Position numbers and translations under genes: made by a program
Assembly (NCBI GenBank): GCA_963719325.1
Contig: CAVRBW010000006.1
Location: 16,063-80,062 of the forward strand
Origin: DATBLE01 sp963719325
Lineage (GTDB): Bacteria > Actinomycetota > Thermoleophilia > Gaiellales > Gaiellaceae
Length of the DNA: 64,000 nucleotides
Reading direction: 5' to 3'
Part shown: positions 54,279 to 63,595 of the stretch, one piece after another
How the letters are laid out: every line of letters begins with the position of its first letter
Numbering within the stretch: position 1 is the stretch's first letter
Notes under the pieces: generated by a model
Seen by the model: the letters and a program-made list of their open reading frames with translations, nothing else
What the model was told of the DNA's origin: nothing
Databases searched by the model: none

Positions 54279-55784
54279 GTGCCCCGCGTTCCGCTCTTGT
54301 ACGGCTCGCGGCTCGTCGTGGCGACCGTGCCGGCCGACGCGATCGTCATCGCTCCGCCCGCGCCCCCGGAGCGGCGGATCGACGACGTCGGCGCAGCAGT
54401 CCGCGACGCGCTGCGCTTCCCGCTCGCGGGCCAGGCGCTCGAGACGATCGTCCCGCGCGGGGGGCGGGTGACGCTCGTCACCGAGCCGCCCGCCCTTCCG
54501 ATTCCCGGTGCTCCGCGAGATCCACGGCAGGCAGCCCTCGGCGCGGCGTCGGACGAGCTCGAGCGAATCGGCGTGCCCACCGAGCGCCAGACGATCCTCG
54601 TCACCGCGGGTCTGGGACGACGTCCCGGCAGGCGAGGCGTCGAGAGCCTCGTCACGCCCGAGTTCGCACTGCGCTTCCGGGGGGAGGTTGCCGTCCACGA
54701 CGCGGAGGATCCCGGGCTCGTCGCCGTCGGCGACCTGCGCGGCGTGCCGCTTCGCGTGCATCGGGCGCTCGTCGAAACCGACGCCGTCGTGAGCGTGACC
54801 GCAGCGGAGACCGTCTTGCACGGCGGCCCCGGAACGCTTCTCGCCGCGGCCGGCGCCGACACCCAGCGGGCGGCGACTGCCGACTCCCTGCTCGAGACGA
54901 GCCAGGCGGAGGGCTGGACTCTCGCCCTCGCGCTCGAGCGCGCCGTTGCCGCACACGTTCCGCTGATCGGCGCGTCGCTGACCCTCGATCTGCCGCGCTT
55001 CTCAGGCGCCCTGCGCGGCTACCCGTACGAGCGCGAGGCGGTGGAACGGGTGACGTCGTCGCGGCTCGCACGTGCGTTCCGCTTCCTGCCTGGACCGGTC
55101 CGGATGCGAATCCTTGCGTCCCTTCCACTCGAGATCACGGCGTCGGCGGCGTTCGCCGGCCCACCTTCGGTCGCTCACGCAGAAGCTCTGCTGCGAAGCG
55201 TGGAGACCGAGTCGGCGACGATCGACGAGCCCCTGGACGCGATCTGCATGGGTGTCCCCCGCACGACTCCGTTTCTTCCGCGCGAACGACCGAACGCGCT
55301 CCTCGCCGCGACGCTCGGCCTCGGCTACGGGCTTCGGCTCTGGCGCGACAGCTTTCCGGTCCGGGACGGCGGCACCGCGATCCTGGTCTGCCCGCTGCGC
55401 CGACGGTTCACCCACCCGACCCAGCAGCCCTACCGGATGTTCTTCCAAGCGACGCGCGGCGGCCGGGAGCCAGCCGTCCTGGCCGAGGCGGAACGCGCAG
55501 CGGCGAGCGACCCCCGCGCGATCGAGGCCTACCGAGCGGGACGCACCTGTCATCCGCGCCTTCCGTTCGCGGACTGGGACGCGTGCCGGCCGGCGCTCGA
55601 TCGCCTCGGCGCCGTGCTGGTCGCCGGCTGCCGCGACGCCGTCGCCGCACGACAGCTGGGCTTGGTGCCCACTCACGGCGTGGCGGCCGCACTGGAGATG
55701 ACGCGCGGGCTCGCCGGCGGCACTCCACGCATCGGGTTCCTGCTCTCTCCTCCCTACTTCCCGCTCAGGGTCGGCGGCAGCTGA
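54279..55784 (+). CDS. LarA-like (DUF2088) protein
   Basis: 501 residues. The N-terminal half has a LarA-type nucleotide-binding core (HRALVETDAVVSVTAAETVLHGGPGTLL) with a conserved His in TVLHGGPG, and the C-terminal half has ICMGVPRTTPFLPRERPNALL and TAILVCPLRRRFTH, the pattern of DUF2088 lactate-racemase relatives. It lacks other residues I would expect for the Ni-pincer site, so racemase activity is uncertain; DUF2088 enzymes may isomerise other 2-hydroxy acids. Transcribed with the GNAT gene. It converges on livF, with an 80-base gap. Confidence 0.7.
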   Translation: MPRVPLLYGSRLVVATVPADAIVIAPPAPPERRIDDVGAAVRDALRFPLAGQALETIVPRGGRVTLVTEPPALPIPGAPRDPRQAALGAASDELERIGVPTERQTILVTAGLGRRPGRRGVESLVTPEFALRFRGEVAVHDAEDPGLVAVGDLRGVPLRVHRALVETDAVVSVTAAETVLHGGPGTLLAAAGADTQRAATADSLLETSQAEGWTLALALERAVAAHVPLIGASLTLDLPRFSGALRGYPYEREAVERVTSSRLARAFRFLPGPVRMRILASLPLEITASAAFAGPPSVAHAEALLRSVETESATIDEPLDAICMGVPRTTPFLPRERPNALLAATLGLGYGLRLWRDSFPVRDGGTAILVCPLRRRFTHPTQQPYRMFFQATRGGREPAVLAEAERAAASDPRAIEAYRAGRTCHPRLPFADWDACRPALDRLGAVLVAGCRDAVAARQLGLVPTHGVAAALEMTRGLAGGTPRIGFLLSPPYFPLRVGGS

Positions 55785-55866
55785 GCGGCCAGTCCCGCGT
55801 CGGGGGGACTGTCGCGCGAGGTGACCCGCAGGGGAGGCCTGGATCGGCGCCGATCCGAGCGGAGCG

Positions 55867-56601
55867 CTATTCCTCCCCGAGGTAGGTCTTACGCACCTGC
55901 TCGTTCTGGCGCAGCGCCTTGGCGTCGTCAGCGAGGGCGATTCGTCCGGTCTCCAGGACGTAGCCGCGGTCGGCAACGTCGAGCGCCATCAGCGCGTTCT
56001 GCTCGACGAGCAGGATCGGCGTGCCCTGCTTGTTGATCTCGACGATGATCTCGAAGATCTTCTCGACGAAGATCGGCGCCAACCCCATCGAGGGCTCGTC
56101 GAGCAGCAGCAGGTTCGGGTGAGCCATCAGCGCGCGACCGATCGCGCACATCTGCTGCTCGCCGCCCGACAACGTCCCCGCCTTCTGGGACTTGCGCTCG
56201 GCGAGGCGAGGGAAGAGCCGGAAGACGCGCTCGAGGTCATCCTTCAGCCCCGACTTGTCTTTCCGCTGGAACGCGCCCATCTCCAGGTTCTCGAGGACGG
56301 TCATCCGCGGGAAGAGCTTTCGCCCTTCGGGCGACTGGGCGACACCGCGCTCGACGATCTGGTGCGGAGCCGAGAAGGTGATGTCCTCGCCGCGGAAGCG
56401 GATACGCCCACGGCGCGGGTGGTTCAGCCCGTTGATCGACCGGAGGGTCGTCGACTTCCCGGCGCCGTTCGCGCCGAGCAGCGTCACGATCTCGCCGTCG
56501 CGCACCTCGAGGGTGACGCCCTTGAGCGCATGGATCGCGCCGTAGTACGTGTGCACGCCGTCGAGCTCGAGGACGACTCCGTTGCCAGCAGTGGCGCTCA
56601 T
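55867..56601 (-). CDS. livF: Branched-chain amino acid ABC transporter ATP-binding protein LivF
   Basis: 244-residue ABC ATPase: TLLGANGAGKSTTLRSINGL (Walker A), QSPEGRKLFPRMTVLENLEM, TLSGGEQQMCAIGRALM (signature), LLLLDEPSMGLAP (Walker B), LVEQNALMALDVADRGYVLETG. LivF subfamily by the MGLAP and EQN motifs. Drives import of branched-chain amino acids or related compounds with LivG, LivH, LivM. ATG 56601; the gap to livG holds hairpin repeat E. Confidence 0.95.
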   Translation of the reverse strand: MSATAGNGVVLELDGVHTYYGAIHALKGVTLEVRDGEIVTLLGANGAGKSTTLRSINGLNHPRRGRIRFRGEDITFSAPHQIVERGVAQSPEGRKLFPRMTVLENLEMGAFQRKDKSGLKDDLERVFRLFPRLAERKSQKAGTLSGGEQQMCAIGRALMAHPNLLLLDEPSMGLAPIFVEKIFEIIVEINKQGTPILLVEQNALMALDVADRGYVLETGRIALADDAKALRQNEQVRKTYLGEE

Positions 56602-56704
56602 CGATCGACCTCGGCGATCCTGGGGGTTTCCGTCGCCGCGACCGACATGGCGGGCGCGGCTCCCAACGGCTGCTGAGGTGCGAGACGGTTTGGGGAGGGG
56701 GGTT

Positions 56705-56733
56705 CATGGGGGGAACCGGCCGTTCCCCCCATG
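56705..56733. repeat. Hairpin repeat element, copy E
   Basis: 29-bp inverted repeat with arms CATGGGGGGAAC and GTTCCCCCCATG around CGGCC, preceded by a G-rich stretch (GGGGAGGGGGGTT) as in copies A and D. It lies between livG and livF in the same transcript. The longer second stem seen in other copies was not identified here. Confidence 0.7.
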
Positions 56734-56758
56734 CGAGCGAGCCGAAGGCGAGCGACAA

Positions 56759-57532
56759 TCACGCCACCGCCGCCTTGCCGAGGTAGGCCTCGATCACGCG
56801 CGGATCCTTCTGCACGTCCTGCGGCGTTCCCTCGGCGATCTTCTCGCCGTAGTCGAGCACCGTGACCCGGTCGGAGACGCCCATCACAACCCGCATGTCG
56901 TGCTCGATCATCAGCACCGTCAGTCCGCGCTCGTTGCGCAGCTCCTGGACGAAGGCGGTGAAGTCGGCAGTCTCCTGCGGGTTCATCCCCGCGGTCGGCT
57001 CGTCGAGCAGGAGCAGCTTCGGCTCCGTGGCGAGCGCGCGGGCGACCTCGAGGCGGCGCTGGTCGCCGTACGGCAGGTTACGGGCGTAGTCCTCGTCTCG
57101 CCCCCTCAGCGAGCAGTACTCCAGCAGCGCGACCGCGCGCTCGTGAGCCTCCACCTCCTCGTGCTTGACCCGCGGCGTCCCCAGGATGCTGCCGATGATC
57201 CCCCCGCGGAGACGGGCGTGCATTCCGACCAGCACGTTCTCGAGCGCAGTCATGTCCTGGAAGAGGCGGATGTTCTGGAACGTTCGCCCGATTCCACGCT
57301 CGGTGACGGCGTGCGGCGGCTTGCCGGTGATGTCCTGTCCGTCGAAGACGACGCGACCCATCGTGGGCTTGTAGACACCGGTGATCATGTTGAAGAAGGT
57401 CGTCTTGCCGGCGCCGTTCGGGCCGATCAAGCTGACGATTGCTCCCTGCGGGATCGAGAAGTCGACGTCGGAGACAGCGGTCAGGCCGCCGAACTCCTTT
57501 CGCATCCCGTTGGCTTCGAGGAGGTTCGCCAT
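56759..57532 (-). CDS. livG: Branched-chain amino acid ABC transporter ATP-binding protein LivG
   Basis: 257-residue ABC ATPase: SLIGPNGAGKTTFFNMITGVY (Walker A), GIGRTFQNIRLFQDMTALEN, NLPYGDQRRLEVARALA (signature), LLLLDEPTAGMNPQE (Walker B), LMIEHDMRVVMGVSDRVTVLDYG. LivG subfamily by AGMNPQE and IEHDM. ATG 57532 overlaps the livM stop (TGATG), and pairs with LivF. Confidence 0.95.
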   Translation of the reverse strand: MANLLEANGMRKEFGGLTAVSDVDFSIPQGAIVSLIGPNGAGKTTFFNMITGVYKPTMGRVVFDGQDITGKPPHAVTERGIGRTFQNIRLFQDMTALENVLVGMHARLRGGIIGSILGTPRVKHEEVEAHERAVALLEYCSLRGRDEDYARNLPYGDQRRLEVARALATEPKLLLLDEPTAGMNPQETADFTAFVQELRNERGLTVLMIEHDMRVVMGVSDRVTVLDYGEKIAEGTPQDVQKDPRVIEAYLGKAAVA

Positions 57533-59184
57533 CAGTGCGCGACGTCGTAGGCCGGCTCGTCGTGCGTCCCCAGCTCGAGCTCGCGCTTGCGCCGGGCGCT
57601 CGGGATCAGGCCCTGGGGCCTGAGGAGCATGATGACCACGATGAGCACACCGTAGATGCCGCTCGAGTACTTGGGCACGTCGATGTTCGTGCCGAAGTGG
57701 AGGTTGAGCCAGGCACCGGTGTTCGCAAGCCCTTCCTGGTTGAGGTACGCGAGAAAGGCGGCGCCGAGGATGACGCCCCAGACGTTGCCCATCCCCCCGA
57801 GGATGACCATGCAGAGGATGAAGACGGAGATGTTGAAGTAGAAGTCCTGCGGGAAGGTCGAGCTCTTGTACGCCGCGAAGTACGCTCCGGCAATCCCCCC
57901 GAAGAACGCGCCGCACGCGTAGGCCCATGTCTTCGTGCGCATCAGCGGCACGCCCATCGCCGACGCGGCGATCTCGTCCTCACGGATGGCGACCCAGGCA
58001 CGGCCGAGCCGTGAGTCGCGTAGCCGAATCGAGCAGAACACCGTGAACAGCAGCAGGAGCAGCGCCGACCAGTAGAAGACGTTCGCCCCCTGCGGGTGCG
58101 TGAGGTAGTCGCTCGGCAGGAACCCGCCGGTCCAGTCGGAGAGACGGTTGCCGAAGCCGGGTGAGTCGATGGGCGTGATCCCCTGCGGGCCACCGGTCAG
58201 GTTGAAACCGCCGAGGTCGTTTCCGTTCCGGGCGACCTGCGGCATGATCTCGCCGAAGCCGAGGGTGACGATCGCGAGGTAGTCACCACGGAGGCGCAGC
58301 GTCGGCAGCCCGATCACGACGCCGATCAGTGCGGTCAGCACTCCGGCCAGGCCGAGCAGCACCCAGATCGTGATGTGGATGCCGGGGAGGTGAGGGTCGA
58401 TCCCTACCGCTCCGAGGTGGAACATCCTGGTCGGAAACTGGAGCGACGCGAACCAGGCGGAGGTGTACGCGCCCATCGCGTAGAAGGCGACGTAGCCGAG
58501 GTCGAGGAGCCCGGCGTAACCGACCACGATGTTCAGGCCGACAGCCATCATGATGAAGACCAGCATGTAGACGGCGGTCTCGACCGAGGGGAACTCGCCG
58601 AAGACCGGGATCGTGAACATGTGCCGCGTGTAGTAGGGGAAGATGATCGCGAGTGCCAGCACGGCAAGCGGGACGACCTTCCGGCCGATCGGCATCCTGC
58701 GGGCCGGCAGCGAAATGTGCTCCCGGGGCGCTCCGGCGAGCCACGGCGGTGCGGCGAGCGCGAGCACCGACCCCAGCGAGGCGATGACTCCGTTCCTGGC
58801 GTTGTGCGTCGTGAGCCCCACAATCGCCCCGACCACGCCGCCGACGAGGAACGCACCCGGGACGACCAGCCGGAGCGGCAGGGCCGGGAGCGCGCTCCAT
58901 TCCGGCACGACGAGCAGTGCGATGATCAGGAACGTGAGGTAGGCGGCGCTGTCGAACGTGAGGATCGAGCCGCCGCCCTGTCCGAAGAAGCGCTCGAGGA
59001 CGTTCACGATCAGCACGAGCAGGAAGGCGATCGCCCCGCCCAGAACGACCTTTCCGGCGCGCTGCTGCCAGCGCGGGAGCGAGTGGAACCGTTCCCGCGA
59101 GAGCCCGAGCGCGCCGAACGCCCGCCACCACAATCCCCCCAGATCGCGGCGTCGACCCCACAGCTCGAGGAGGAACCGCCCCAT
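57532..59184 (-). CDS. livM: Branched-chain amino acid ABC transporter permease LivM
   Basis: 550-residue permease, longer than the ~350-420-residue norm because the N-terminal ~200 residues contain extra spans (VVLGGAIAFLLVLIVNVLE, ALPLRLVVPGAFLVGGVVGA). Conserved C-terminal core: NIVVGYAGLLDLGYVAFYAMG, GDYLAIVTLGFGEI, LRDSRLGRAWVAIREDEIAA and GAFFGGIAGAYFAAYKSS. ATG 59184 overlaps the livH stop (TGATG); GTG 59187 is an alternative. Forms the membrane channel with LivH. Confidence 0.92.
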   Translation of the reverse strand: MGRFLLELWGRRRDLGGLWWRAFGALGLSRERFHSLPRWQQRAGKVVLGGAIAFLLVLIVNVLERFFGQGGGSILTFDSAAYLTFLIIALLVVPEWSALPALPLRLVVPGAFLVGGVVGAIVGLTTHNARNGVIASLGSVLALAAPPWLAGAPREHISLPARRMPIGRKVVPLAVLALAIIFPYYTRHMFTIPVFGEFPSVETAVYMLVFIMMAVGLNIVVGYAGLLDLGYVAFYAMGAYTSAWFASLQFPTRMFHLGAVGIDPHLPGIHITIWVLLGLAGVLTALIGVVIGLPTLRLRGDYLAIVTLGFGEIMPQVARNGNDLGGFNLTGGPQGITPIDSPGFGNRLSDWTGGFLPSDYLTHPQGANVFYWSALLLLLFTVFCSIRLRDSRLGRAWVAIREDEIAASAMGVPLMRTKTWAYACGAFFGGIAGAYFAAYKSSTFPQDFYFNISVFILCMVILGGMGNVWGVILGAAFLAYLNQEGLANTGAWLNLHFGTNIDVPKYSSGIYGVLIVVIMLLRPQGLIPSARRKRELELGTHDEPAYDVAH

Positions 59185-60245
59185 CACCCTCCCTCGGGCG
59201 TCCGCTCGCCGAGCAGGCCCTCGGGGCGGAAGACGAGGATCAGGATCAGGATCGCGAAGATCAGCGAGTTGGTCCAGTCGGTGCCCGGCGTGTGCCAGGT
59301 GAGACCGTTGTTGAACTGCTCGACCATTCCGATGCAGAGCGCGCCGAGCACCGCCCCGGGCAGGTTTCCGATGCCGCCGAGCACGGCGGCGGTGAACGCG
59401 AACAGGCCGAGCCGGAAGCCCGTGTCGAACTGCACGTTGGTGACGAAGAGCGCGTAGAGGACGCCGGCGAAGCCTGCGAGCAGTCCGGCGATCAGAAAGG
59501 TGAATGAGATCGTCCGGTTGACGTTGATTCCCATCATCGCGGCCGCGTCCTTGTCCTGGGCGACGGCGCGCATCGCCTTCCCCTGCTTCGTCTTCTGCAC
59601 GAGCCAGACCAGCCCGATCAAGGTCGGGACGGTGACGATGAGGACGATCAGCTGGTTCCACCCGAAGTCGGCCTCGCCGAGGTGGAAGATCTTCCCCCTC
59701 GGGAGGCTGTTGTCGGGGATCGCGACGGGCGCCGGGCCGTAGATGGCGAGCCCGACCGTCTGCAGGATGAACGACACGCCGATCGCCGTGATCAGCGGCG
59801 CGAGCCTGGGCGCACCGCGCAGCGGACGGTAGGCGACGAACTCGATCGTGATGTTCATCAGCCCGGTCAGGGCGGAGGCGATCACGAGCATCGCCAGGAT
59901 GGCCGGCAGCAGCGAGCCCATCGAGTCGCCGCCGTGCAGGCCGAACCATCCGAAGCCCGACGTCGTGATCATCGCGCCGAGCATGAACACGTCGCCGTGC
60001 GCGAAGTTGATCAGCTCCAGGATCCCGTAGACGAGCGAGTAGCCGAGCGCGATCAGCGCGTAGACCATCCCCAGCGTCAGCCCGACGAGGAAAAGGTCGA
60101 ACCAGTGCGACGGGTTCTTCGCCAGGTTGACGAACAGCCACACGCTAAGCAGCCCGATGAAGACGAATGCGAACGCCTGCACCGGCGCAGGGCGGTAGGA
60201 GCGCCGGAGCTTGGGGAGGGCTTCGTCGGCGGTCCGCGTCGCCAC
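59184..60245 (-). CDS. livH: Branched-chain amino acid ABC transporter permease LivH
   Basis: 353-residue permease with eight spans: TLGMVYALIALGYSLVYGIL, NFAHGDVFMLGAMI, YRPLRGAPRLAPLITAIGVS and KTKQGKAMRAVAQDKDAAA (EAA-type coupling motif), GFRLGLFAFTAAVLGGIGNL. First gene of the livHMGF unit; the periplasmic binding protein LivK is not in the window, and the gene just upstream is tRNA-Leu in the same direction. Start GTG/ATG at 60245. Confidence 0.92.
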   Translation of the reverse strand: MATRTADEALPKLRRSYRPAPVQAFAFVFIGLLSVWLFVNLAKNPSHWFDLFLVGLTLGMVYALIALGYSLVYGILELINFAHGDVFMLGAMITTSGFGWFGLHGGDSMGSLLPAILAMLVIASALTGLMNITIEFVAYRPLRGAPRLAPLITAIGVSFILQTVGLAIYGPAPVAIPDNSLPRGKIFHLGEADFGWNQLIVLIVTVPTLIGLVWLVQKTKQGKAMRAVAQDKDAAAMMGINVNRTISFTFLIAGLLAGFAGVLYALFVTNVQFDTGFRLGLFAFTAAVLGGIGNLPGAVLGALCIGMVEQFNNGLTWHTPGTDWTNSLIFAILILILVFRPEGLLGERTPEGG

Positions 60246-60295
60246 GAGGAGGGCAGCTTAAACCGCAGTTGCAGGCAATACGAGCCGGGTGCAGG

Positions 60296-60381
60296 TGCCG
60301 AAGGTGGGGGTCGAACCCACACGCCCCGTGAGGGGCACCGGATTTTGAGTCCGGCGCGTCTGCCAGTTCCGCCACTTCGGC
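60296..60381 (-). tRNA. tRNA-Leu(CAA)
   Basis: Minus-strand cloverleaf of 86 bases: acceptor GCCGAAG pairs with CTTCGGC, D-arm GCGGAACTGGCAGACGCGC, anticodon stem CCGGA/TCCGG with loop CTCAAAA giving anticodon CAA, a long variable arm (TGCCCCTCACGGGGCG) as in class II leucine tRNAs, and T-loop GGGTTCGACCC. A discriminator A follows; the 3' CCA is not encoded (genome ACCT). It reads UUG codons. Located between pfkA (divergent) and livH. Confidence 0.97.
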
Positions 60382-60417
60382 GCGAGGCACCCTTGCCGCG
60401 TCAGCAATGATAGAGAC

Positions 60418-61461
<1,044 letters not shown>

Positions 61462-61505
61462 GCCAACCTCCGCTCGGAGCACGAGCTCGGCCTTCTCCTC
61501 GTTGC

Positions 61506-61531
61506 GGTTACCACCCAGTGTCTGACACCGG
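61506..61531. repeat. TGTCTGACAC-centred repeat after pfkA
   Basis: GGTTACCACCCAGTGTCTGACACCGG lies in the 126-base gap after pfkA, described here by its core GTGTCTGACAC, an inverted repeat GTGTC/GACAC. Degenerate forms are at 30890-30922 and 31851-31871, the two edges of the AT-rich island. A tandem CTTTCTCCACAG pair follows at about 61552-61576; nothing else is seen in the gap. Confidence 0.6.
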
Positions 61532-61587
61532 GGTTCGAACAGAAGCGCGCTTCTTTCTCCACAGCTTTCTCCACAGCGGCTGCCGCG

Positions 61588-62991
61588 TCAGCGCAGGAGC
61601 TCGACCAGCGGGAACGAGCGATGACGCCGGGGCGGGACGAGGAAGTTCTGGCGGTGGGTTGTCCGCAGGATCGAGTTGATGCCCTGGCCGCGGTCACGGG
61701 GTGCGAACGGAAGCTTCGTCCCGTCCGGGAGGACGCCGTCCATCGCCAGCCGGCCGCGGCTGAAGTCGTCGCTGGACGGGTTGAAGACGACGAAGTGGAC
61801 GCCGGCGGCCGGGGTTTCGCTCATCGCGTCGCGAGCCGGGTCGGCGCTCCAGAAGAACGGGTTGTCGAGCGTGTTGAAGTCGGCGCGATGCGGTATCGCG
61901 GTCCCCGGGCCGTAGACCGCCCCGCTCGTGCCCACGGCCGTCGTCGCCAGTCGCGACACGGTCTGCAGCGCCGCCGAGTGCCCGATCTGCTTCGACCGGG
62001 CGAAGTCGCGCTTGACCCGCGCCTGGTCGACGACCTCGCTCGGCCCTTGCGGCACGGTCAGGACGCGCTCCTCCACCTTCAATCCGGGCCGGAAGACCGT
62101 CGCCACCCGCTCGTCGTGGGCGAAGTTGACGTACCAGGCCTCGAGGTCTTCGGTGATGTGCGAGACGGCGAGGTGCGTGCCCTGGGTGAAATACCCGCCT
62201 TCGCTGAAGCCGAGCTCCTCGAGATTCGCGATCTTCGGTGGCCCGAGCCCGGCCCGCTGTGTGGACGTGAAGCCGAGGAAGAGCTCGGACCGGTCGGGGA
62301 TCAGGAACGAGCCCGGAACCTGGGCCTCGACCGCCATCCGCTTCGGCAGGCTCTGACCACCGTCGAAGCCGCCGCCCGCGAAGCCCTTGCGGATGCTCGT
62401 CACCTCGAAGAGGTCGAGGTCGGTGAAGAGCGACCTCGAGGCCGCCCTGATGTGGTCGAGGCTGTCGCTCCGGAGCAGCACTGCGACGTCGTTCGCCTCG
62501 AGAATCGTTTCCGCCGGATCGCTCGGGAAGCGCCTCGCGTCCAGCAGGACACGGACCGGCTTGTCCGTCGTCTTCGTCGCCCGGCGATCGATCGGGATGT
62601 GCTTCTCGGCGAGCTGCGGGACGTAGCGCCGGAAGTACGGCAGGCCCCAGGCGACGCTGATCCCGAGGCCGGCGGGGGTCGAGGGATAGGTGCGCTCGAG
62701 CTTCGCGAGCTCGTGCTCGAGCGCCTGCTGCGCGTCGCCCAATGACTGCCGGCTGTCCTCGACCTTCACCTTGGCGGTGACGAGCTGGTGATGGAGGGGC
62801 GGCACGACGACCTCGACGCCGTCGTCCTCGACGATCCGGACGCCCTGGAGGACGTGCTGCTCCTCCGTCGGCGCTCCGGCAGCTGGGCGTTCGGGCGAGC
62901 CGGTCAGGCGATCGACGAGCTCGTAGATCCCACCCGCAGCCAATCCGGCGGCGGCGCCCCCGGCCAGCAGCTTCCCTCGGCTCAGGCGCAC
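61588..62991 (-). CDS. Exported Dyp-type-peroxidase-like protein
   Basis: 467 residues. Start MRLSRGKLLAGGAAAGLAAGG resembles a Tat signal but has only one Arg (SRGKLL). The body has DyP-like features: GFAGGGFDGGQSLPKRMA, PGSFLIPDRSELFLGFTSTQ, AVSHITEDLEAWYVN and a C-terminal ADFNTLDNPFFWSADP and HFVVFNPSSDDF. The heme ligand His is not certain from sequence alone. Known relatives are described as Dyp-type or DUF7405; peroxidase activity is an inference. It overlaps nothing and precedes the secreted 199-residue gene by 4 bases upstream. Confidence 0.55.
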   Translation of the reverse strand: MRLSRGKLLAGGAAAGLAAGGIYELVDRLTGSPERPAAGAPTEEQHVLQGVRIVEDDGVEVVVPPLHHQLVTAKVKVEDSRQSLGDAQQALEHELAKLERTYPSTPAGLGISVAWGLPYFRRYVPQLAEKHIPIDRRATKTTDKPVRVLLDARRFPSDPAETILEANDVAVLLRSDSLDHIRAASRSLFTDLDLFEVTSIRKGFAGGGFDGGQSLPKRMAVEAQVPGSFLIPDRSELFLGFTSTQRAGLGPPKIANLEELGFSEGGYFTQGTHLAVSHITEDLEAWYVNFAHDERVATVFRPGLKVEERVLTVPQGPSEVVDQARVKRDFARSKQIGHSAALQTVSRLATTAVGTSGAVYGPGTAIPHRADFNTLDNPFFWSADPARDAMSETPAAGVHFVVFNPSSDDFSRGRLAMDGVLPDGTKLPFAPRDRGQGINSILRTTHRQNFLVPPRRHRSFPLVELLR

Positions 62992-62995
62992 GGCA

Positions 62996-63595
62996 CTAGG
63001 TCGGCTTGACCAGCACCAGCGAGGCCATGATCCTGTTCAGGCTTCGCACCACCTGCGGGAAGGTGAGCGGCGGGGCGATGTGCTGGCTCAGCGTGTACAG
63101 CGACCCGGCGTGCCGCCACGCATAGAGGACGTGCCACTGGTCGGCGTCCTGGTTGACGGTGTACATCGTCACCCGCTGGCCGCGGATCGTCTTCTGGCCT
63201 CGCGAATCGGCGAAGCAGGGCACCGCCGACTCCCGTTTCTTGCCCCCGACGAGCTCGATCGAGCGGCACGTCGGCACCTTCGTCACGCCCGGATAGCCGC
63301 GGAGGTTGACGTGGATCTCCTGGCCGATCTCCTGCCAGACGAAGCCGATCAGATAGCTGCGGTCCTTGGAGACCGAGTCGATGTTGTTCCAGCGGCCGCC
63401 GATCTGGCCTGTCAGCGGATCCGGCAGGTACGCCGGGCAGTAGACGGGCGCGTGGATCCGGTTGGCGAGCTGCTGCCAGCCGTGCGCCCACGCCCTCGGG
63501 CAGCCGGGCGCAGCGACGCGCGCGGCCGGTGCCTTCTCAGCTGCGCCGGTAAGCGCAAGGGCGAGCACCGAGATGATGAGGGCTGTCGTTCTCAC
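62996..63595 (-). CDS. Secreted hypothetical protein (199 aa)
   Basis: Signal peptide MRTTALIISVLALALTGAA, then PAARVAAPGCPRAWAHGWQQ and YCPAYLPDPLTGQIGGRWNN with two or more Cys likely to form disulfides, GQEIHVNLRGYPGVTKVPTC, VPCFADSRGQKTIRGQRVTM and a C-terminal SLNRIMASLVLVKPT. No family recognised. Probably co-transcribed with the DyP-like gene 4 bases downstream. ATG 63595 overlaps the stop of the next gene. Confidence 0.6.
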   Translation of the reverse strand: MRTTALIISVLALALTGAAEKAPAARVAAPGCPRAWAHGWQQLANRIHAPVYCPAYLPDPLTGQIGGRWNNIDSVSKDRSYLIGFVWQEIGQEIHVNLRGYPGVTKVPTCRSIELVGGKKRESAVPCFADSRGQKTIRGQRVTMYTVNQDADQWHVLYAWRHAGSLYTLSQHIAPPLTFPQVVRSLNRIMASLVLVKPT

